A DNA stretch of 64,000 bases from Microbulbifer pacificus (GTDB lineage: Bacteria > Pseudomonadota > Gammaproteobacteria > Pseudomonadales > Cellvibrionaceae). Below the pieces are notes generated by a model. That model searched no databases, was not told where the DNA came from, and saw only the letters and a program-made list of their open reading frames with translations. The stretch is from contig NZ_CP137555.1 in the NCBI RefSeq assembly GCF_033723955.1, positions 3,340,001-3,404,000 of the forward strand. The letters run 5' to 3'. Positions 19,825-31,156 of this stretch are shown in pieces. The first letter of the stretch is position 1; each line of letters starts with the position of its first letter. The translations under genes were made by a program, and so were the position numbers.

Positions 19825-21189
19825 TCACCCGGCTGTGGGGCGCTTGTCCAGTTGCCGCCCGCAAGTGCGCCACAGTCGCAACAGCAGGAGCAGGGCGGCG
19901 GTGCCTAGGCCGATGCAGATACCGACCCAGTAGCCATACACTCCCCAGAAGTGCTCGCCGATCCACCAGGCGCTGGCGAGCCCCACACCCCAGTAGGAAA
20001 CCAGCTGCAGATACATTGGCACCCGGGTGTCGCGGTAGCCGCGCAGTGCGCCGGCGGCCATTGCCTGGGTCACATCCACCAGCTGGAAGGCGGCGGCGAG
20101 CAGCAGCAGGTTTCTTGCCACCGCAATGATATCGGGATTGCTGGTGTAAGCGAGTACCAACAGATCCCGCAGGCTGATCAGCACGACACCGGTAAACAGC
20201 GCGTACACCAGGCCGCTGCCGACGCCCACTGTGCTGACAAAGCGTGCGCGCTTGGGGCGGTTCTGACCCAGGACCTGCGCGGTGCGGATACTCACCGCCT
20301 GCGCCAGCGCCAGCGCCACAAGGTAGAAAATGGAACCGATACTGAGCCCGATCTGGTGCGCGGCAACGATGGTGGCACCGTAGGCCGCCAGCAGCAGGGT
20401 CAGGCTGGCAAAGAAGGTCACTTCACTGGCGGCGCCGATGCAGATGGGCATGCCCACCGCCAGCAGGTGCTTCAGGGTTGGCCAGTGCGGGCGCGGCGGC
20501 AGCAGTTTCAGGTCCAGGGCCCGGTAGGCGCCGTCGTGGCCCGCGTGCCAATAGAGCGCGATGGCGATACACCAGCACACGATGCTGGTGGCAAAGCCAC
20601 AGCCGGCGCCGCCCATGGCGGGGATGGGACCCCAGCCGAACACGAACAGGATATCCAGCGGGATGTTCAGGGCCGCGGCGGCGAGATAAATCCGCATCAC
20701 CGGGCGCACCTGCGCCATGCCCTCACAGTAGCCCCGCAGTGCGCTGCCGAACGCGAACGGCAGGGTACCGATGGCCAGCGCCTGCAGGTACTGCACCATC
20801 ACCCGCCGCACCGCTTCCTCGGTCTGGATCCACTGGCTCCAAAGGGGCGCGGCCAGCAGCGCGGCGGCCACCAGCAGCCCGCCGATCAGGGCAATCCACA
20901 CCGACTGGCGCATCTGCTGCGCGCAGCCCGCTTCATCCCGCGCACCGCGCAGATTGGCCACCACCGGCGAGACTGCCGCGAGCATGCCGATCAGGGTTAC
21001 CGCGCACACCGCCCAGATACTGGAGCCGAGTGCGAGACCGGCGAGGTTTACCTCCCCGGACTGGCCGGCGACGATGGTATCGGTAACCCCCATGCTCACC
21101 ACCGCCAGGTTGCTGACCACCAGCGGCCCGCCGAGTTTGGTGAGATGTCGCAGCTCGGTGGCTGTGGCGCGTTTGTAGAGCTTTGGCAT
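19825..21189 (-). CDS. MATE-family multidrug/cation efflux transporter
   Basis: 454 aa with 12 membrane spans in two halves. The first span reads LGGPLVVSNLAVVSMGVTDTIVAGQSG, the usual MATE opening, and GYCEGMAQVRPVMRIYL and GALRGYRDTRVPMYLQLVSYW are the characteristic loop segments of the two halves. It is a Na+- or H+-coupled exporter of the NorM type; no substrate can be assigned. It stands alone between the exported hydrolase and doxX. Confidence 0.94.
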   Translation of the reverse strand: MPKLYKRATATELRHLTKLGGPLVVSNLAVVSMGVTDTIVAGQSGEVNLAGLALGSSIWAVCAVTLIGMLAAVSPVVANLRGARDEAGCAQQMRQSVWIALIGGLLVAAALLAAPLWSQWIQTEEAVRRVMVQYLQALAIGTLPFAFGSALRGYCEGMAQVRPVMRIYLAAAALNIPLDILFVFGWGPIPAMGGAGCGFATSIVCWCIAIALYWHAGHDGAYRALDLKLLPPRPHWPTLKHLLAVGMPICIGAASEVTFFASLTLLLAAYGATIVAAHQIGLSIGSIFYLVALALAQAVSIRTAQVLGQNRPKRARFVSTVGVGSGLVYALFTGVVLISLRDLLVLAYTSNPDIIAVARNLLLLAAAFQLVDVTQAMAAGALRGYRDTRVPMYLQLVSYWGVGLASAWWIGEHFWGVYGYWVGICIGLGTAALLLLLRLWRTCGRQLDKRPTAG

Positions 21190-21307
21190 TGGGGGTCTAT
21201 ACAGCTGGCTAAACTGGTTTGGAGTGGGGCCGGCAAGGTTGCAGGCTTCGATTCCGGGTCAGTCGGATGGCGGGGGCAGCAGGTGCGTGCATTCTTGGGA
21301 GCGGATT

Positions 21308-21934
21308 ATGGAGGGCACAGGCAGCGGGTTCAATCGCATTTACCGGAGTTTCCTGCGGATTCTGCGGCCGTTCGACGGGCTGGGGCTGCTGGGCTTGCGG
21401 CTGTTCCTGGGGCCAATTTTTATCCTCTCCGGGCTGCACAAGCTCGAGGGTATCGAGCAGGTGGCGACCTGGTTTGGCAACCCGGACTGGGGGCTCGGAC
21501 TGCCGGCGCCGAACCTGCTGGCGTGGCTCGCGGCACTGACGGAATTTCTCGGCGGCATCGCACTGGTGCTGGGACTGGGGGTGCGGCTAGCGGCCATTCC
21601 GCTGCTCGTCACCATGGCGGTGGCGGCAGTGGCAGCGCACTGGCAGTACGGCTGGCACGCGCTGCCAGAGCAGACCCTGACCATGCCGTGGGAATGGCGC
21701 CGGGATCTTATTGCGGCGGCGATCGAGCGCCGCGACAAGGCGGTGGAAATCCTCAAGGCACATGGCGATTACCCATGGCTTACCGAAGCCGGTATTTTCA
21801 CCATACTGAAAAACGGTATCGAGTTTGCGGCCACTTACTTCATCATGCTGCTGGCGTTGCTGTTTGGTGGTGGCGGGCGCTACGTGAGCCTGGATTACTG
21901 GATTGCCCGCCGGCGTGGTATCGGGCTGGATTGA
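21308..21934 (+). CDS. DoxX-family inner-membrane protein
   Basis: 208 aa from the ATG at 21308; the frame is open 28 codons further up, but this start directly precedes the conserved region. The segment GLRLFLGPIFILSGLHKLEG near residues 28-47 is the DoxX signature, followed by three further hydrophobic spans including WLAALTEFLGGIALVLGLGVRL. DoxX proteins take part in thiol/oxidative-stress or sulfur-oxidation membrane complexes in some bacteria; the exact role here is not known. The mid-protein insertion (about 110-165), rich in charge, is longer than in minimal DoxX proteins. Confidence 0.85.
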   Translation: MEGTGSGFNRIYRSFLRILRPFDGLGLLGLRLFLGPIFILSGLHKLEGIEQVATWFGNPDWGLGLPAPNLLAWLAALTEFLGGIALVLGLGVRLAAIPLLVTMAVAAVAAHWQYGWHALPEQTLTMPWEWRRDLIAAAIERRDKAVEILKAHGDYPWLTEAGIFTILKNGIEFAATYFIMLLALLFGGGGRYVSLDYWIARRRGIGLD

Positions 21935-21972
21935 GCGCCAAAGACGCCGCTACCTCTCTTTCGGCATATAGA

Positions 21973-21981
21973 TGATATACT
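21973..21981 (+). promoter_or_regulatory. Extended -10 promoter candidate for rhlB
   Basis: TGATATACT is an extended -10 (TGn plus TATACT) about 100 nt before the helicase start. There is no good -35, which extended -10 promoters can do without. A GC-rich hairpin (GCCGGGG/CCCCGCCGGC, about 22005-22035) lies in the leader between it and the start. Confidence 0.45.
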
Positions 21982-22081
21982 CGCCGATTATTTAACCCAT
22001 GCTGGCCGGGGAGCGCTTCTGGCCCCGCCGGCACGCAGGTCCGCACCCGGTGGACCTGCGCACACTTGAGCGAGCAATCCG

Positions 22082-23683
<1,602 letters not shown>

Positions 23684-23703
23684 TTTCCCGCTGTCTTTGC
23701 TCG

Positions 23704-23735
23704 ACGGCCTCCGGAGATCCCGGGGGCCGTTTTAC
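23704..23735 (+). terminator. Terminator after rhlB
   Basis: ACGGCCTCCGG, loop AGATC, CCGGGGGCCGT (11 pairs with one G-T), followed by TTTACGTTTTA. It lies 20 nt after the rhlB stop and in front of the convergent ppk2 gene. Confidence 0.7.
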
Positions 23736-23758
23736 GTTTTACGGCCGGCAAAAACGGC

Positions 23759-24637
23759 CTAATCCTTCAGCAGCTGTTGGCGGTACTTGGTGAGTTGCCG
23801 CCGTCGCGCTTTCGAGACTTCGGGATAGCACATATCCATACTGTTCAGGGCCTCCAGCACCGCGCTGGCGACAATCAGCCGCATCGTTTTCTTGTCGTCG
23901 GCGGGTACCACAAACCAGGGCGCATGGGGCGCTGAGGTTTCGTTGATCATATCTTCGAAGGCGCGCTGATAGTCGTCCCAGAACGCCCGCTCCTTCACGT
24001 CTGCCTCGGAAAATTTCCAGTTCTTGTCCGCTTCATCGATGCGCGCGAGAAAGCGCTTGCGCTGTTCGTCGCGGGAGAGATTGAGAAAAAATTTCAGCAT
24101 CAGCGTGCCGTTGTCTACGGTGTAGCGCTCGGTGGCGCGGAGCGCTTCGAAGCGGTCGGCAAACAGGGTATCCAGATTGCGGGTGCGTTCGCCGGGTATT
24201 TTCTGGTACTCCGTGACTAAACTGGGGTGCACCCGGCACACCAGTACCTCTTCGTAGTAGGAGCGGTTGAATACCCCGATATTGCCGCGGCGCGGCATGG
24301 CGATCGCGGTGCGCCAGAGGAAGTTGTGTTCCAGCTCGGTTTCGCTGGGGCGCTTGAAAGAGGTGATCTCGACGCCGTGGGGATTGACGCCATTGAACAC
24401 GGCGCGGATGGTGCCGTCTTTGCCCGCCGCGTCCAGCGCCTGGAAGATGGTCAGCAGGCTGTAGCGGTCGTGGGCGTACATCACCTGCTGGCGCTCGTCG
24501 ATGGCGTGGCGCAGCTTGCGGATCTTTTTCTGGTAATCCTTTTTATCCGAATACAGCGGCTCAATCCGTGTGGGGCACTGCCCCTGGCGATACTTTTTCT
24601 CGCCGTCGAAGCGGATCCCGCTCCAGTCGATTTTCAT
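23759..24637 (-). CDS. ppk2: Polyphosphate kinase 2 family protein
   Basis: 292 aa, single-domain PPK2. The P-loop DAAGKDGT is at 69-76, the second motif RGNIGVFNRSYYEEVLVCRVHP follows near 130, and a lid region FLNLSRDEQRKRF follows that. These enzymes phosphorylate nucleoside mono- or diphosphates with polyphosphate. The length and the NPHGVEITSFKRPSETELEH segment fit the ADP/AMP-phosphorylating single-domain clade, but the class (I or III) cannot be fixed by eye. It converges on rhlB and is 105 bp after cysZ. Confidence 0.93.
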   Translation of the reverse strand: MKIDWSGIRFDGEKKYRQGQCPTRIEPLYSDKKDYQKKIRKLRHAIDERQQVMYAHDRYSLLTIFQALDAAGKDGTIRAVFNGVNPHGVEITSFKRPSETELEHNFLWRTAIAMPRRGNIGVFNRSYYEEVLVCRVHPSLVTEYQKIPGERTRNLDTLFADRFEALRATERYTVDNGTLMLKFFLNLSRDEQRKRFLARIDEADKNWKFSEADVKERAFWDDYQRAFEDMINETSAPHAPWFVVPADDKKTMRLIVASAVLEALNSMDMCYPEVSKARRRQLTKYRQQLLKD

Positions 24638-24742
24638 AGGCCTGCCGCCTTCCGTGTTGCCTTTGCGATGTCCATCTAAAGCCTAGACAAGCTCGAGTAC
24701 AGCGGGGGCGACCAGGTGGCGGCAGGGAGAATTTCCGTCGGT

Positions 24743-25642
24743 CTACTTGTCCGGACCCTCGATGCCTTTCGGCCATTTTTTTTGGTCTGCTGGCGACGGA
24801 TTTTCCACCGGAACTGTCGCGCCATTGGGTCCTTTGCCGGGATCGCCCTCGGTCCAGATCCGCTCCACCCACAGGGCAGTGCCACCGGCGACCGCAGCGG
24901 GCATCACAAAGATATTCAGCACCGGCACCATCTTCGCCAGCATCACGCTGCCACCGAACCCGAGGGTGGTGAATTTTTTGCGCATCAGCACGCGTTTCAG
25001 TTCGCTGAAGGAGCGCTGGTGATTGTCCAGCGGGTAGTCCACATACTGGATTGCCATGCACCAGGCGCCCCACAGGGCAGTCAGGATCGCGGGGATAAAC
25101 ACGGTCCAGCTGGTAAGCAGCGCGATGATGAAAATCACGATACCCCAGCCGAGAAAATACATAAGCTTGCGCAATTCCCGCCCCAGGGTGCGGAACACCA
25201 TGCTGTGCAGCGCTTCCGGGGGCGGTGGGTGGCCGGTGAGCAGCTCTTCGACTTTTTCCGCGAGAAAGCCGTTAAACGGGGCGGCGATGATATTGGTGAT
25301 GATGCCAAACAGGTAGCCGTATACCAGGAAAAACAGCAGCACCACGGCGATCGCAATCAACCACGCCAGCCACTGGAAAACACTGGCGGCCCAGTCCGCG
25401 CCCTTGGCGAGTATTGCCCGCCACCAGGACATGTTGGAGGTATCGACCGGTGTGTCCGACAACAGGCTGCCGATAAAGCGGCCGAGGTCGTCAAACTGGC
25501 TGACCATCAGTGCGCCCAGTGCGATAAACAGCACCAGATTGATGAGCAGCGGAATGATGATGAACGGGCGCAGCTCCTTGCGGGTGAGCAGCTGCGCCCC
25601 CCGGATCAGTGCGTTGACGCCGTGTGCCGGGTTGGAGGTCAT
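24743..25642 (-). CDS. cysZ: CysZ/EI24-family inner-membrane protein
   Basis: 299 aa. The N-terminus GVNALIRGAQLLTRKELRPFIIIPLLIN is characteristic of CysZ. Four or more hydrophobic segments follow (about 25-50, 85-115, 150-195), and LGFGGSVMLAKMVPVLNIFVMPAAVAGGTALW is the conserved CysZ C-terminal span. E. coli CysZ is a sulfate channel for cysteine synthesis. Here the protein is extended by some 45 charged residues (GDPGKGPNGATVPVENPSPAD...) not usual in the family. It is 3 bp downstream of the PA4642-family gene and is not near other cys genes, so sulfate transport is likely but not proven. Confidence 0.85.
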   Translation of the reverse strand: MTSNPAHGVNALIRGAQLLTRKELRPFIIIPLLINLVLFIALGALMVSQFDDLGRFIGSLLSDTPVDTSNMSWWRAILAKGADWAASVFQWLAWLIAIAVVLLFFLVYGYLFGIITNIIAAPFNGFLAEKVEELLTGHPPPPEALHSMVFRTLGRELRKLMYFLGWGIVIFIIALLTSWTVFIPAILTALWGAWCMAIQYVDYPLDNHQRSFSELKRVLMRKKFTTLGFGGSVMLAKMVPVLNIFVMPAAVAGGTALWVERIWTEGDPGKGPNGATVPVENPSPADQKKWPKGIEGPDK

Positions 25643-25645
25643 GGG

Positions 25646-25942
25646 TTATTGCGCTCCTGCTGCGCACAGGATTTCTGCGTATTCCTCGCTCTGCGCATGC
25701 TCGCCAATACGCGCCAGCAGTGTCTGTCCGTCCGGGCTCTGGCTGTTCAGGTCCAGGCCCTGTTGCTTGAACAGCTGCACGAAGGTGGCAAAATTTTCTG
25801 CCTTCATGCCGCGGTAGGCGCGCTCCAGCAGATAGAAATCCCGGTTGAAGCCTTCCGGTGCTTCGCCAACCAGGAAACCGGCGATGCGCTCGTCATCGAA
25901 AATTTCGCCGAGGACTTTCTGCTTGTCTTTTTTCAGGCTCAT
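25646..25942 (-). CDS. PA4642-family protein of unknown function
   Basis: 98 aa. MSLKKDKQKVLGEIFDDERIAGFL matches the start of the small PA4642 family of pseudomonads and relatives. It is soluble, helical and acidic, with no catalytic motif. The GLDLNSQSPDGQTLLARIGEH segment looks ankyrin-like. It sits between the exported amidase (15 bp upstream) and cysZ (3 bp downstream), so the three are likely cotranscribed. Confidence 0.85.
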   Translation of the reverse strand: MSLKKDKQKVLGEIFDDERIAGFLVGEAPEGFNRDFYLLERAYRGMKAENFATFVQLFKQQGLDLNSQSPDGQTLLARIGEHAQSEEYAEILCAAGAQ

Positions 25943-25957
25943 TGTTACTTCCTTCTT

Positions 25958-27514
25958 TCAATTGCTGCCGAAAATGTACGGGGCCGGGTCGCCATTCAAA
26001 AACCGCGGCGCGCGGCGCTGCTTGCTGGCCTGCTCGTAATTGTATGCGGCGGCAATCAGCCTGTCTTCCTGGTTGGCGCTGGCAAAAAAGGAAATGCCCA
26101 CCGGCAGGTGTCGCACAAATCCCATGGGGACGGTGATATGGGGATATCCGGCAACGGCGGCGGGAGTCGTCGCGGAGCCGGCATAGTGGTCGCCGTTGAT
26201 GTGGTCGATTTTCCACGCCGGGCTGACCGTCGGCGCTATCAAAATGTCGACCTCGTGTTTAGCCATGGTGGCGTCGATACCGCGGGCGCGGGCGAGATTG
26301 CGCAGCTCGGCCATCTTGCTGTCGAAATCCTTTTCTTTGCGGCCCTGTGAGCGCTGTGCCATTTCGAAGATTTCCTGGCCGAAATAGGGCATCGCCAGTT
26401 CCTTGCTTTCGCGGTTCGCCGCGATCAGCGCCTCCAGCGTCTTGTGCTGGGTGGTGGCGGTGGCCAGATAATCGTTCAGTGCGTCCTTGAACTCCCATGC
26501 CAGCAGGTCGAATTCCACGGCATTCATTTGCTCGAGTGTTTCGATATTGGCATTGTCGACAACGGTGGCGCCCTGTTCGCGCAGGATGGATAACGCCTGT
26601 TCGAATACTGCATCGGTCTGCGCGCTGTAGCCCATGAGATTGCGTACCACGCCAATGCGCAAACCCTGCAGGCCGTCCGCTCTGAGGTGGTCGGCATAGC
26701 GGGTCGGCGCCGCAAAACTGTCACCGTCTGCCGCATCTTTGCCCACCATCGCATCCAGCAACAGGGTTGCACCGGTCACGGTCGTCGCCATCGGTCCCGC
26801 GGTGTCCTGGTACGCAGAAATCGGAATGATACCCGAGCGGCTGACCAGCCCCAGGGTTGGCTTGATGCCGACGATGCCATTGATGGCGGAAGGGCAGGTG
26901 ATGGAGCCATCCGTTTCGGTGCCCACCGCAAGCGGGGCGAGACCAGCGGCAACGGCAACCGCGGAACCGGCACTCGAGCCACAGGGGCTGCGGGTGAGGT
27001 CGTAGGGGTTGTGCGCCTGCCCGCCGGTGCCGCTCCAGCCACTGGAGGAATTGGTGGAGCGGAAGTTCGCCCACTCGCTCAGGTTGGCCTTGCCGAGAAT
27101 GATCGCGCCGTTTTTCTTGAGCTGGGCCACAAGGTGGGCGTCAGCCCGGGGAAAGTTGTCCCGCAGCAGGATCGATCCCGCGGTGTTTGCGAGTCCGTCC
27201 GCGGTATCGATATTGTCCTTCAGCAGCACCGGGATGCCGTGCAGCGGACCGAGTACCTGGCCCTCAAGCCGCAGCCGGTCGAGCCGCCGGGCGTCTTCCA
27301 GCGCGGCTGGATTGAGCTGGGTTACCGCATGCAGCTTTTCGTTGAGCTGTTGAATTTGCTGGGTATAGCGACTTACCAGCAGCTCGGAAGTGGTGGTGCC
27401 TTCATCCAGAGCCGCGCGAATTTCGGCGGTGGTGGTGAACTGGGGCTGGGTAACCCCCGCGCTGCTGAAAGTGAGAATCATCAGGCTGGTTGCCAATGTA
27501 CTTATTATTTTCAT
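25958..27514 (-). CDS. Exported amidase (amidase-signature family)
   Basis: 518 aa from the ATG at 27514, chosen because MKIISTLATSLMILTFSSAGVTQP is a good Sec signal; an earlier in-frame start would bury it. The Ser-cisSer-Lys triad is Lys99 (VLLKDNIDTADG), Ser180 (PCGSSAGSA) and Ser204 (TETDGSITCP). It is related to GatA but is periplasmic and longer at the C-terminus, so it hydrolyses an amide other than Glu-tRNA; the substrate is unknown. It is the first gene of a likely operon with the PA4642-family gene and cysZ. Confidence 0.92.
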   Translation of the reverse strand: MKIISTLATSLMILTFSSAGVTQPQFTTTAEIRAALDEGTTTSELLVSRYTQQIQQLNEKLHAVTQLNPAALEDARRLDRLRLEGQVLGPLHGIPVLLKDNIDTADGLANTAGSILLRDNFPRADAHLVAQLKKNGAIILGKANLSEWANFRSTNSSSGWSGTGGQAHNPYDLTRSPCGSSAGSAVAVAAGLAPLAVGTETDGSITCPSAINGIVGIKPTLGLVSRSGIIPISAYQDTAGPMATTVTGATLLLDAMVGKDAADGDSFAAPTRYADHLRADGLQGLRIGVVRNLMGYSAQTDAVFEQALSILREQGATVVDNANIETLEQMNAVEFDLLAWEFKDALNDYLATATTQHKTLEALIAANRESKELAMPYFGQEIFEMAQRSQGRKEKDFDSKMAELRNLARARGIDATMAKHEVDILIAPTVSPAWKIDHINGDHYAGSATTPAAVAGYPHITVPMGFVRHLPVGISFFASANQEDRLIAAAYNYEQASKQRRAPRFLNGDPAPYIFGSN

Positions 27515-27733
27515 AGGTCGTTTTTCCGGAATTATTGTTCTGGAAGGCACCGGTAATTGCTGCGGGCTCTGTGGCCGGGTGCAAGGTCGGGCGGCGGGAT
27601 AGGCCGGCGCCGGTGATCTGAGCCTAAAGGGGCGGGGGGGAAGGTGCAAGGGTCGGGCCAGAATGGCCCGCCCCGGCACGGTGTTATGTTCTATGGAGGC
27701 GGCGGTTATAAATACCGTGGGGAGATTGCCGCT

Positions 27734-29422
27734 TCAGGCTTCGATACCGAGCTCGGCGATGGAAATTTCGCGGATGCGGAATTTCTGCACTTTTCCTGTC
27801 ACGGTCATCGGGAATTCGTCGACGAATTTGAAATAGCGCGGAACCTTGTAATGGGCGATTTGACCGCGGCAGAAGGTGCGCAGATCCTCTGCAGAAACTG
27901 ACTCACTGCCGGCTCGCAGTCTCACCCAGGCAATCAGTTCTTCACCGTATTTCTTGTCCGGGACCCCGGTGACCTGCACATCGGAAATCGCCGGGTGGGT
28001 ATACAGGAATTCCTCGATTTCCTTGGGGTAAATGTTCTCCCCGCCGCGGATCACCATGTCCTTGATTCGCCCGACGATCTGGATGTATCCCTCGCTGTCC
28101 ATGGTGGCCAGATCCCCGGTGTGCATCCAGCCGTCGTCGTCGATGGCGTCGCGGGTCGCGGCTTCATTGTCCCAGTAGCCGAGCATGACGCTGTAACCGC
28201 GGGTGCAGAGCTCGCCGATTTCGCCGCGCGGCAATGTCGCGCCGTTCACCGGATCGATCACCCTGGACTCCAGATGCGGCTGGGTGCGGCCGACGGTGGT
28301 GACCTGCTTGTCAAAGGCATCGCTAGCACTGGTCTGGGTGGAAACCGGACTGGTCTCGGTCATGCCGTAGGCGATCTGCACCTCGCGCATGTGCATGCGG
28401 CCGTTGACCGCCTTCATGACTTCTTCCGGGCAGATGGAGCCGGCCATGATTCCGGTGCGCAGCGAGCTGAGGTCGTAGTCGGCGAAATCGGGGTGGTCCA
28501 GCTCGGCGATAAACATGGTGGGCACGCCGTAGAGGGCAGTGGCGCGTTCTGCGCTCACCGTCTCCAGCACCGCGCGGGGATCAAAGCCTTCGCCAGGGTA
28601 AATCATGGTGGCGCCGTGGGTGACACACCCGAGATTGGCCATCACCATGCCAAAACAGTGGTACAGGGGCACAGGAATGACCAGGCGATCTTTTTCCGTC
28701 AGGCCGATGCTTTCCGCCACGAAAAAGCCATTGTTCAGGATATTGCGGTGGGAGAGGGTGGCGCCTTTGGGCGAGCCGGTGGTGCCGGAGGTGTACTGGA
28801 TATTGATCGGGTCACTACAGTGCAGTGCGGACTGTGACCTCGCCAGGGTTTGCGGCGCGACCGATGCGGCCTGTTGTGGCAGTTCCTGCCAGCGCCACAT
28901 GCCGGGCTGGGGTTTTTCCGCCAGGGTTACCACGAGTTCCAGGTGTGGCAATTTTTCCGACTTTAATCGCGTTTTGTCACTGTTTCTGAGTTCCGGCGCC
29001 AGCTCGTACAGCATCGCCGTGTAATCGGAGTTTTTGAATTTTTCCGCAGTGACCAGCATGCGCGCCCCCGAGTGATTGAGTGCGTATTCCAGCTCGTGCA
29101 GGCGATAGGACGGATTGATGTTGACCAGAATGGCGCCGATCTTCGCGGTGGCAAACTGCATGGTGGTCCACTCGGCGCAGTTTGGCGACCAGACGCCGAC
29201 CCGGTCCCCTTTTTCTATGCCCAGAGCCAGCAGCGCGCGCGCACAGGTGTCCACCTGCTGCTTGAATTCCGCATATGTCCAGCGGATACCCTGGTGGCCC
29301 GAGATCAGCGCGTCATTGTCGGGAAACTTTGCCGCGGTATCGTCAAACTGGTCACCGATGGTCATTTCGAGCAGCGGCTGGGTGGTATCGCCCTTGGTGT
29401 AGCTGGGGAGCGGGTGGTTCAT
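27734..29422 (-). CDS. AMP-binding acyl-CoA synthetase
   Basis: 562 aa ANL-superfamily enzyme. [11 protein letters not shown] (P-loop) is at 210-220, [10 protein letters not shown] is the second motif, [22 protein letters not shown] is the hinge region, and the C-terminal catalytic lysine lies in [11 protein letters not shown]. The overall sequence resembles medium/long-chain fatty-acyl-CoA synthetases. It activates a carboxylic acid as acyl-AMP and transfers it to CoA. It is monocistronic; the acid chain length cannot be deduced. Confidence 0.93.
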   Translation of the reverse strand: MNHPLPSYTKGDTTQPLLEMTIGDQFDDTAAKFPDNDALISGHQGIRWTYAEFKQQVDTCARALLALGIEKGDRVGVWSPNCAEWTTMQFATAKIGAILVNINPSYRLHELEYALNHSGARMLVTAEKFKNSDYTAMLYELAPELRNSDKTRLKSEKLPHLELVVTLAEKPQPGMWRWQELPQQAASVAPQTLARSQSALHCSDPINIQYTSGTTGSPKGATLSHRNILNNGFFVAESIGLTEKDRLVIPVPLYHCFGMVMANLGCVTHGATMIYPGEGFDPRAVLETVSAERATALYGVPTMFIAELDHPDFADYDLSSLRTGIMAGSICPEEVMKAVNGRMHMREVQIAYGMTETSPVSTQTSASDAFDKQVTTVGRTQPHLESRVIDPVNGATLPRGEIGELCTRGYSVMLGYWDNEAATRDAIDDDGWMHTGDLATMDSEGYIQIVGRIKDMVIRGGENIYPKEIEEFLYTHPAISDVQVTGVPDKKYGEELIAWVRLRAGSESVSAEDLRTFCRGQIAHYKVPRYFKFVDEFPMTVTGKVQKFRIREISIAELGIEA

Positions 29423-29652
29423 TGCCGGGCACCTCTCGTTTCGTTGTCACTGGCCTGCGCATACCGTTACTGGCTCAGCTTAGCGGTTTATCGTTATTGG
29501 CCTCAGCTTTTCACGCTCGAGTTCCCGCTGTCCATTAACCATTCGTCGAAAGAGGTGCACGGATGTGTCGGCGAAAGGGATGGTGTGGGGAGTTAAGGAT
29601 AGGGGGCGCGAAATGGAAGGGCTTGTCGGCGCGGATTAGGGAGGGCTCGGTT

Positions 29653-29674
29653 GCGGGGCCCGGTTGGGCCCCGC
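29653..29674 (-). terminator. GC hairpin after gatB
   Basis: GCGGGGCCC, loop GGTT, GGGCCCCGC: nine perfect G-C-rich pairs, about 20 nt downstream of the gatB stop. There is no T-run on the minus strand, so termination strength is uncertain. Confidence 0.5.
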
Positions 29675-29693
29675 GGAACGAATCAGAAACAAT

Positions 29694-31145
29694 TCAGAGC
29701 AGGGCGTCGAGCTTGTCCTGCAGGATCTGGTTGATCATCTGCGGGTTCGCCTGGCCCTTGGAGGCTTTCATGATCTGGCCGACAAAGAACCCCATCATTC
29801 TCGGGCGTTTATCGGCATCGGCATTGCGGTAATTTTCCACCTGTGCCGCGTTCGCGGCGATCACGTCGTCCACCAGCTTTTCGATAGCACCGGTATCGGT
29901 TACCTGTTTCAATCCTTTGGCTTCGATGACGGTATCTGCATCGCCTTCGCCATTCGCCATCGCCTCGAACACCTGCTTGGCAATTTTGGAGGAAATGGTG
30001 TTGTCCTTGATGCGCGCGATCAGTCCCGCAAGTTGCTCGGCCGTTACCGGGGAATTGGCAATGGATTTTTCTTCGCGGTTCAGCAGTGCGGCAAGCTCAC
30101 CCATGACCCAGTTGGCCGCCAGTTTCGCTTCGCCGGACTTGGCCGCCACCTGCTCAAAATAATCCGCGGTGGCGCGCTCCTGGGTCAACAGGTCCGCATC
30201 GTAGGCGGATAGACCGTAATCGCTTTCAAAACGCGCGCGCTTGGCATCCGGCAGCTCCGGAAGCTCACCGCGAATCTGCTCGATGTACTCGTCCGACAGC
30301 ACCACCGGCAACAGGTCCGGACAGGGGAAGTAGCGGTAATCGTTGGCCACTTCCTTGCTGCGCATGGAGCGGGTTTCATTTTTGTCGGCGTCGTACAGGC
30401 GGGTTTCCTGCACCACCTTGCCACCGTCCTCGATCAGGTCGATCTGGCGCTGGGCCTCCACCTTGATCGCCTTTTCGATGAAGCGGAAGGAGTTCAAGTT
30501 TTTGATTTCGGCGCGGGTACCCAGCTCTTCCTCGCCTTTCAAGCGCACGGAGACGTTGGCGTCACAACGCAGTGAACCCTGCGACATATCACCGTCGGAA
30601 ATGCCGAGGTAGGTCACGATGCTGTGGATCTTTTTCAGGTAGGCCACCGCTTCCGCGGCGCTGCGCATATCCGGCTCGGATACGATTTCGATCAGCGGGG
30701 TGCCGGCGCGGTTGAGGTCGATGCCGGACATGCCGTGGAAATCTTCATGCAGCGATTTGCCCGCGTCCTCTTCCAGGTGTGCGTGGTGCAGGCGCACGAT
30801 CTTGCTGCTGCCGTCTTCCAGATGAATTTCAATCTGGCCTTCGCCGACGATCGGCTGTTCCAGCTGGGTGGTCTGGTAGCCCTTGGGCAGGTCCGGGTAG
30901 AAATAGTTTTTGCGCTCGAATACCGAGCGTTTACCGATCTCCGCATTCATGGCGAGGCCGAACATCACCGCATAGCGGAAGGCCTCTTCATTGGGAACCG
31001 GCAAGGTGCCGGGCATGGCGAGGTCAATCGCGCACGCCTGGGTGTTGGGCTCGGCACCAAACGCGGTGCTGGCGCCGGAGAAAATTTTTGATTGGGTAGC
31101 GAGTTGTACATGTACTTCCAACCCGATGACGACTTCCCATTCCAC
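29694..31145 (-). CDS. gatB: Asp/Glu-tRNA(Asn/Gln) amidotransferase subunit B
   Basis: 483 aa. [20 protein letters not shown] at the N-terminus, the [10 protein letters not shown] and DFNRAG-type segment ([20 protein letters not shown]), and a C-terminal YqeY-like tail (about 330-480) ending [11 protein letters not shown]. It binds the misacylated tRNA and phosphorylates the substrate. gatC-gatA-gatB run in this order on the minus strand; gatB starts 11 bp after gatA. Confidence 0.98.
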   Translation of the reverse strand: MEWEVVIGLEVHVQLATQSKIFSGASTAFGAEPNTQACAIDLAMPGTLPVPNEEAFRYAVMFGLAMNAEIGKRSVFERKNYFYPDLPKGYQTTQLEQPIVGEGQIEIHLEDGSSKIVRLHHAHLEEDAGKSLHEDFHGMSGIDLNRAGTPLIEIVSEPDMRSAAEAVAYLKKIHSIVTYLGISDGDMSQGSLRCDANVSVRLKGEEELGTRAEIKNLNSFRFIEKAIKVEAQRQIDLIEDGGKVVQETRLYDADKNETRSMRSKEVANDYRYFPCPDLLPVVLSDEYIEQIRGELPELPDAKRARFESDYGLSAYDADLLTQERATADYFEQVAAKSGEAKLAANWVMGELAALLNREEKSIANSPVTAEQLAGLIARIKDNTISSKIAKQVFEAMANGEGDADTVIEAKGLKQVTDTGAIEKLVDDVIAANAAQVENYRNADADKRPRMMGFFVGQIMKASKGQANPQMINQILQDKLDALL

Positions 31146-31156
31146 GTCGCGTCTCC

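Noticed and set aside
19951-21975. A 674-codon open frame on the plus strand opposite the MATE gene
   Set aside because: It is the GC-driven mirror of a well-supported transporter; its product is low-complexity His/Gln/Gly-rich with no family, and it has no ribosome site.
24716-26350. A 544-codon plus-strand frame opposite cysZ, the PA4642-family gene and the amidase
   Set aside because: It spans three recognised genes on the other strand and its composition is that of a shadow frame.
25958-27514. The amidase as a second gatA
   Set aside because: It has a Sec signal peptide, a different C-terminal half and is not near gatB/gatC; a complete gatCAB operon is present at 29694-32962.
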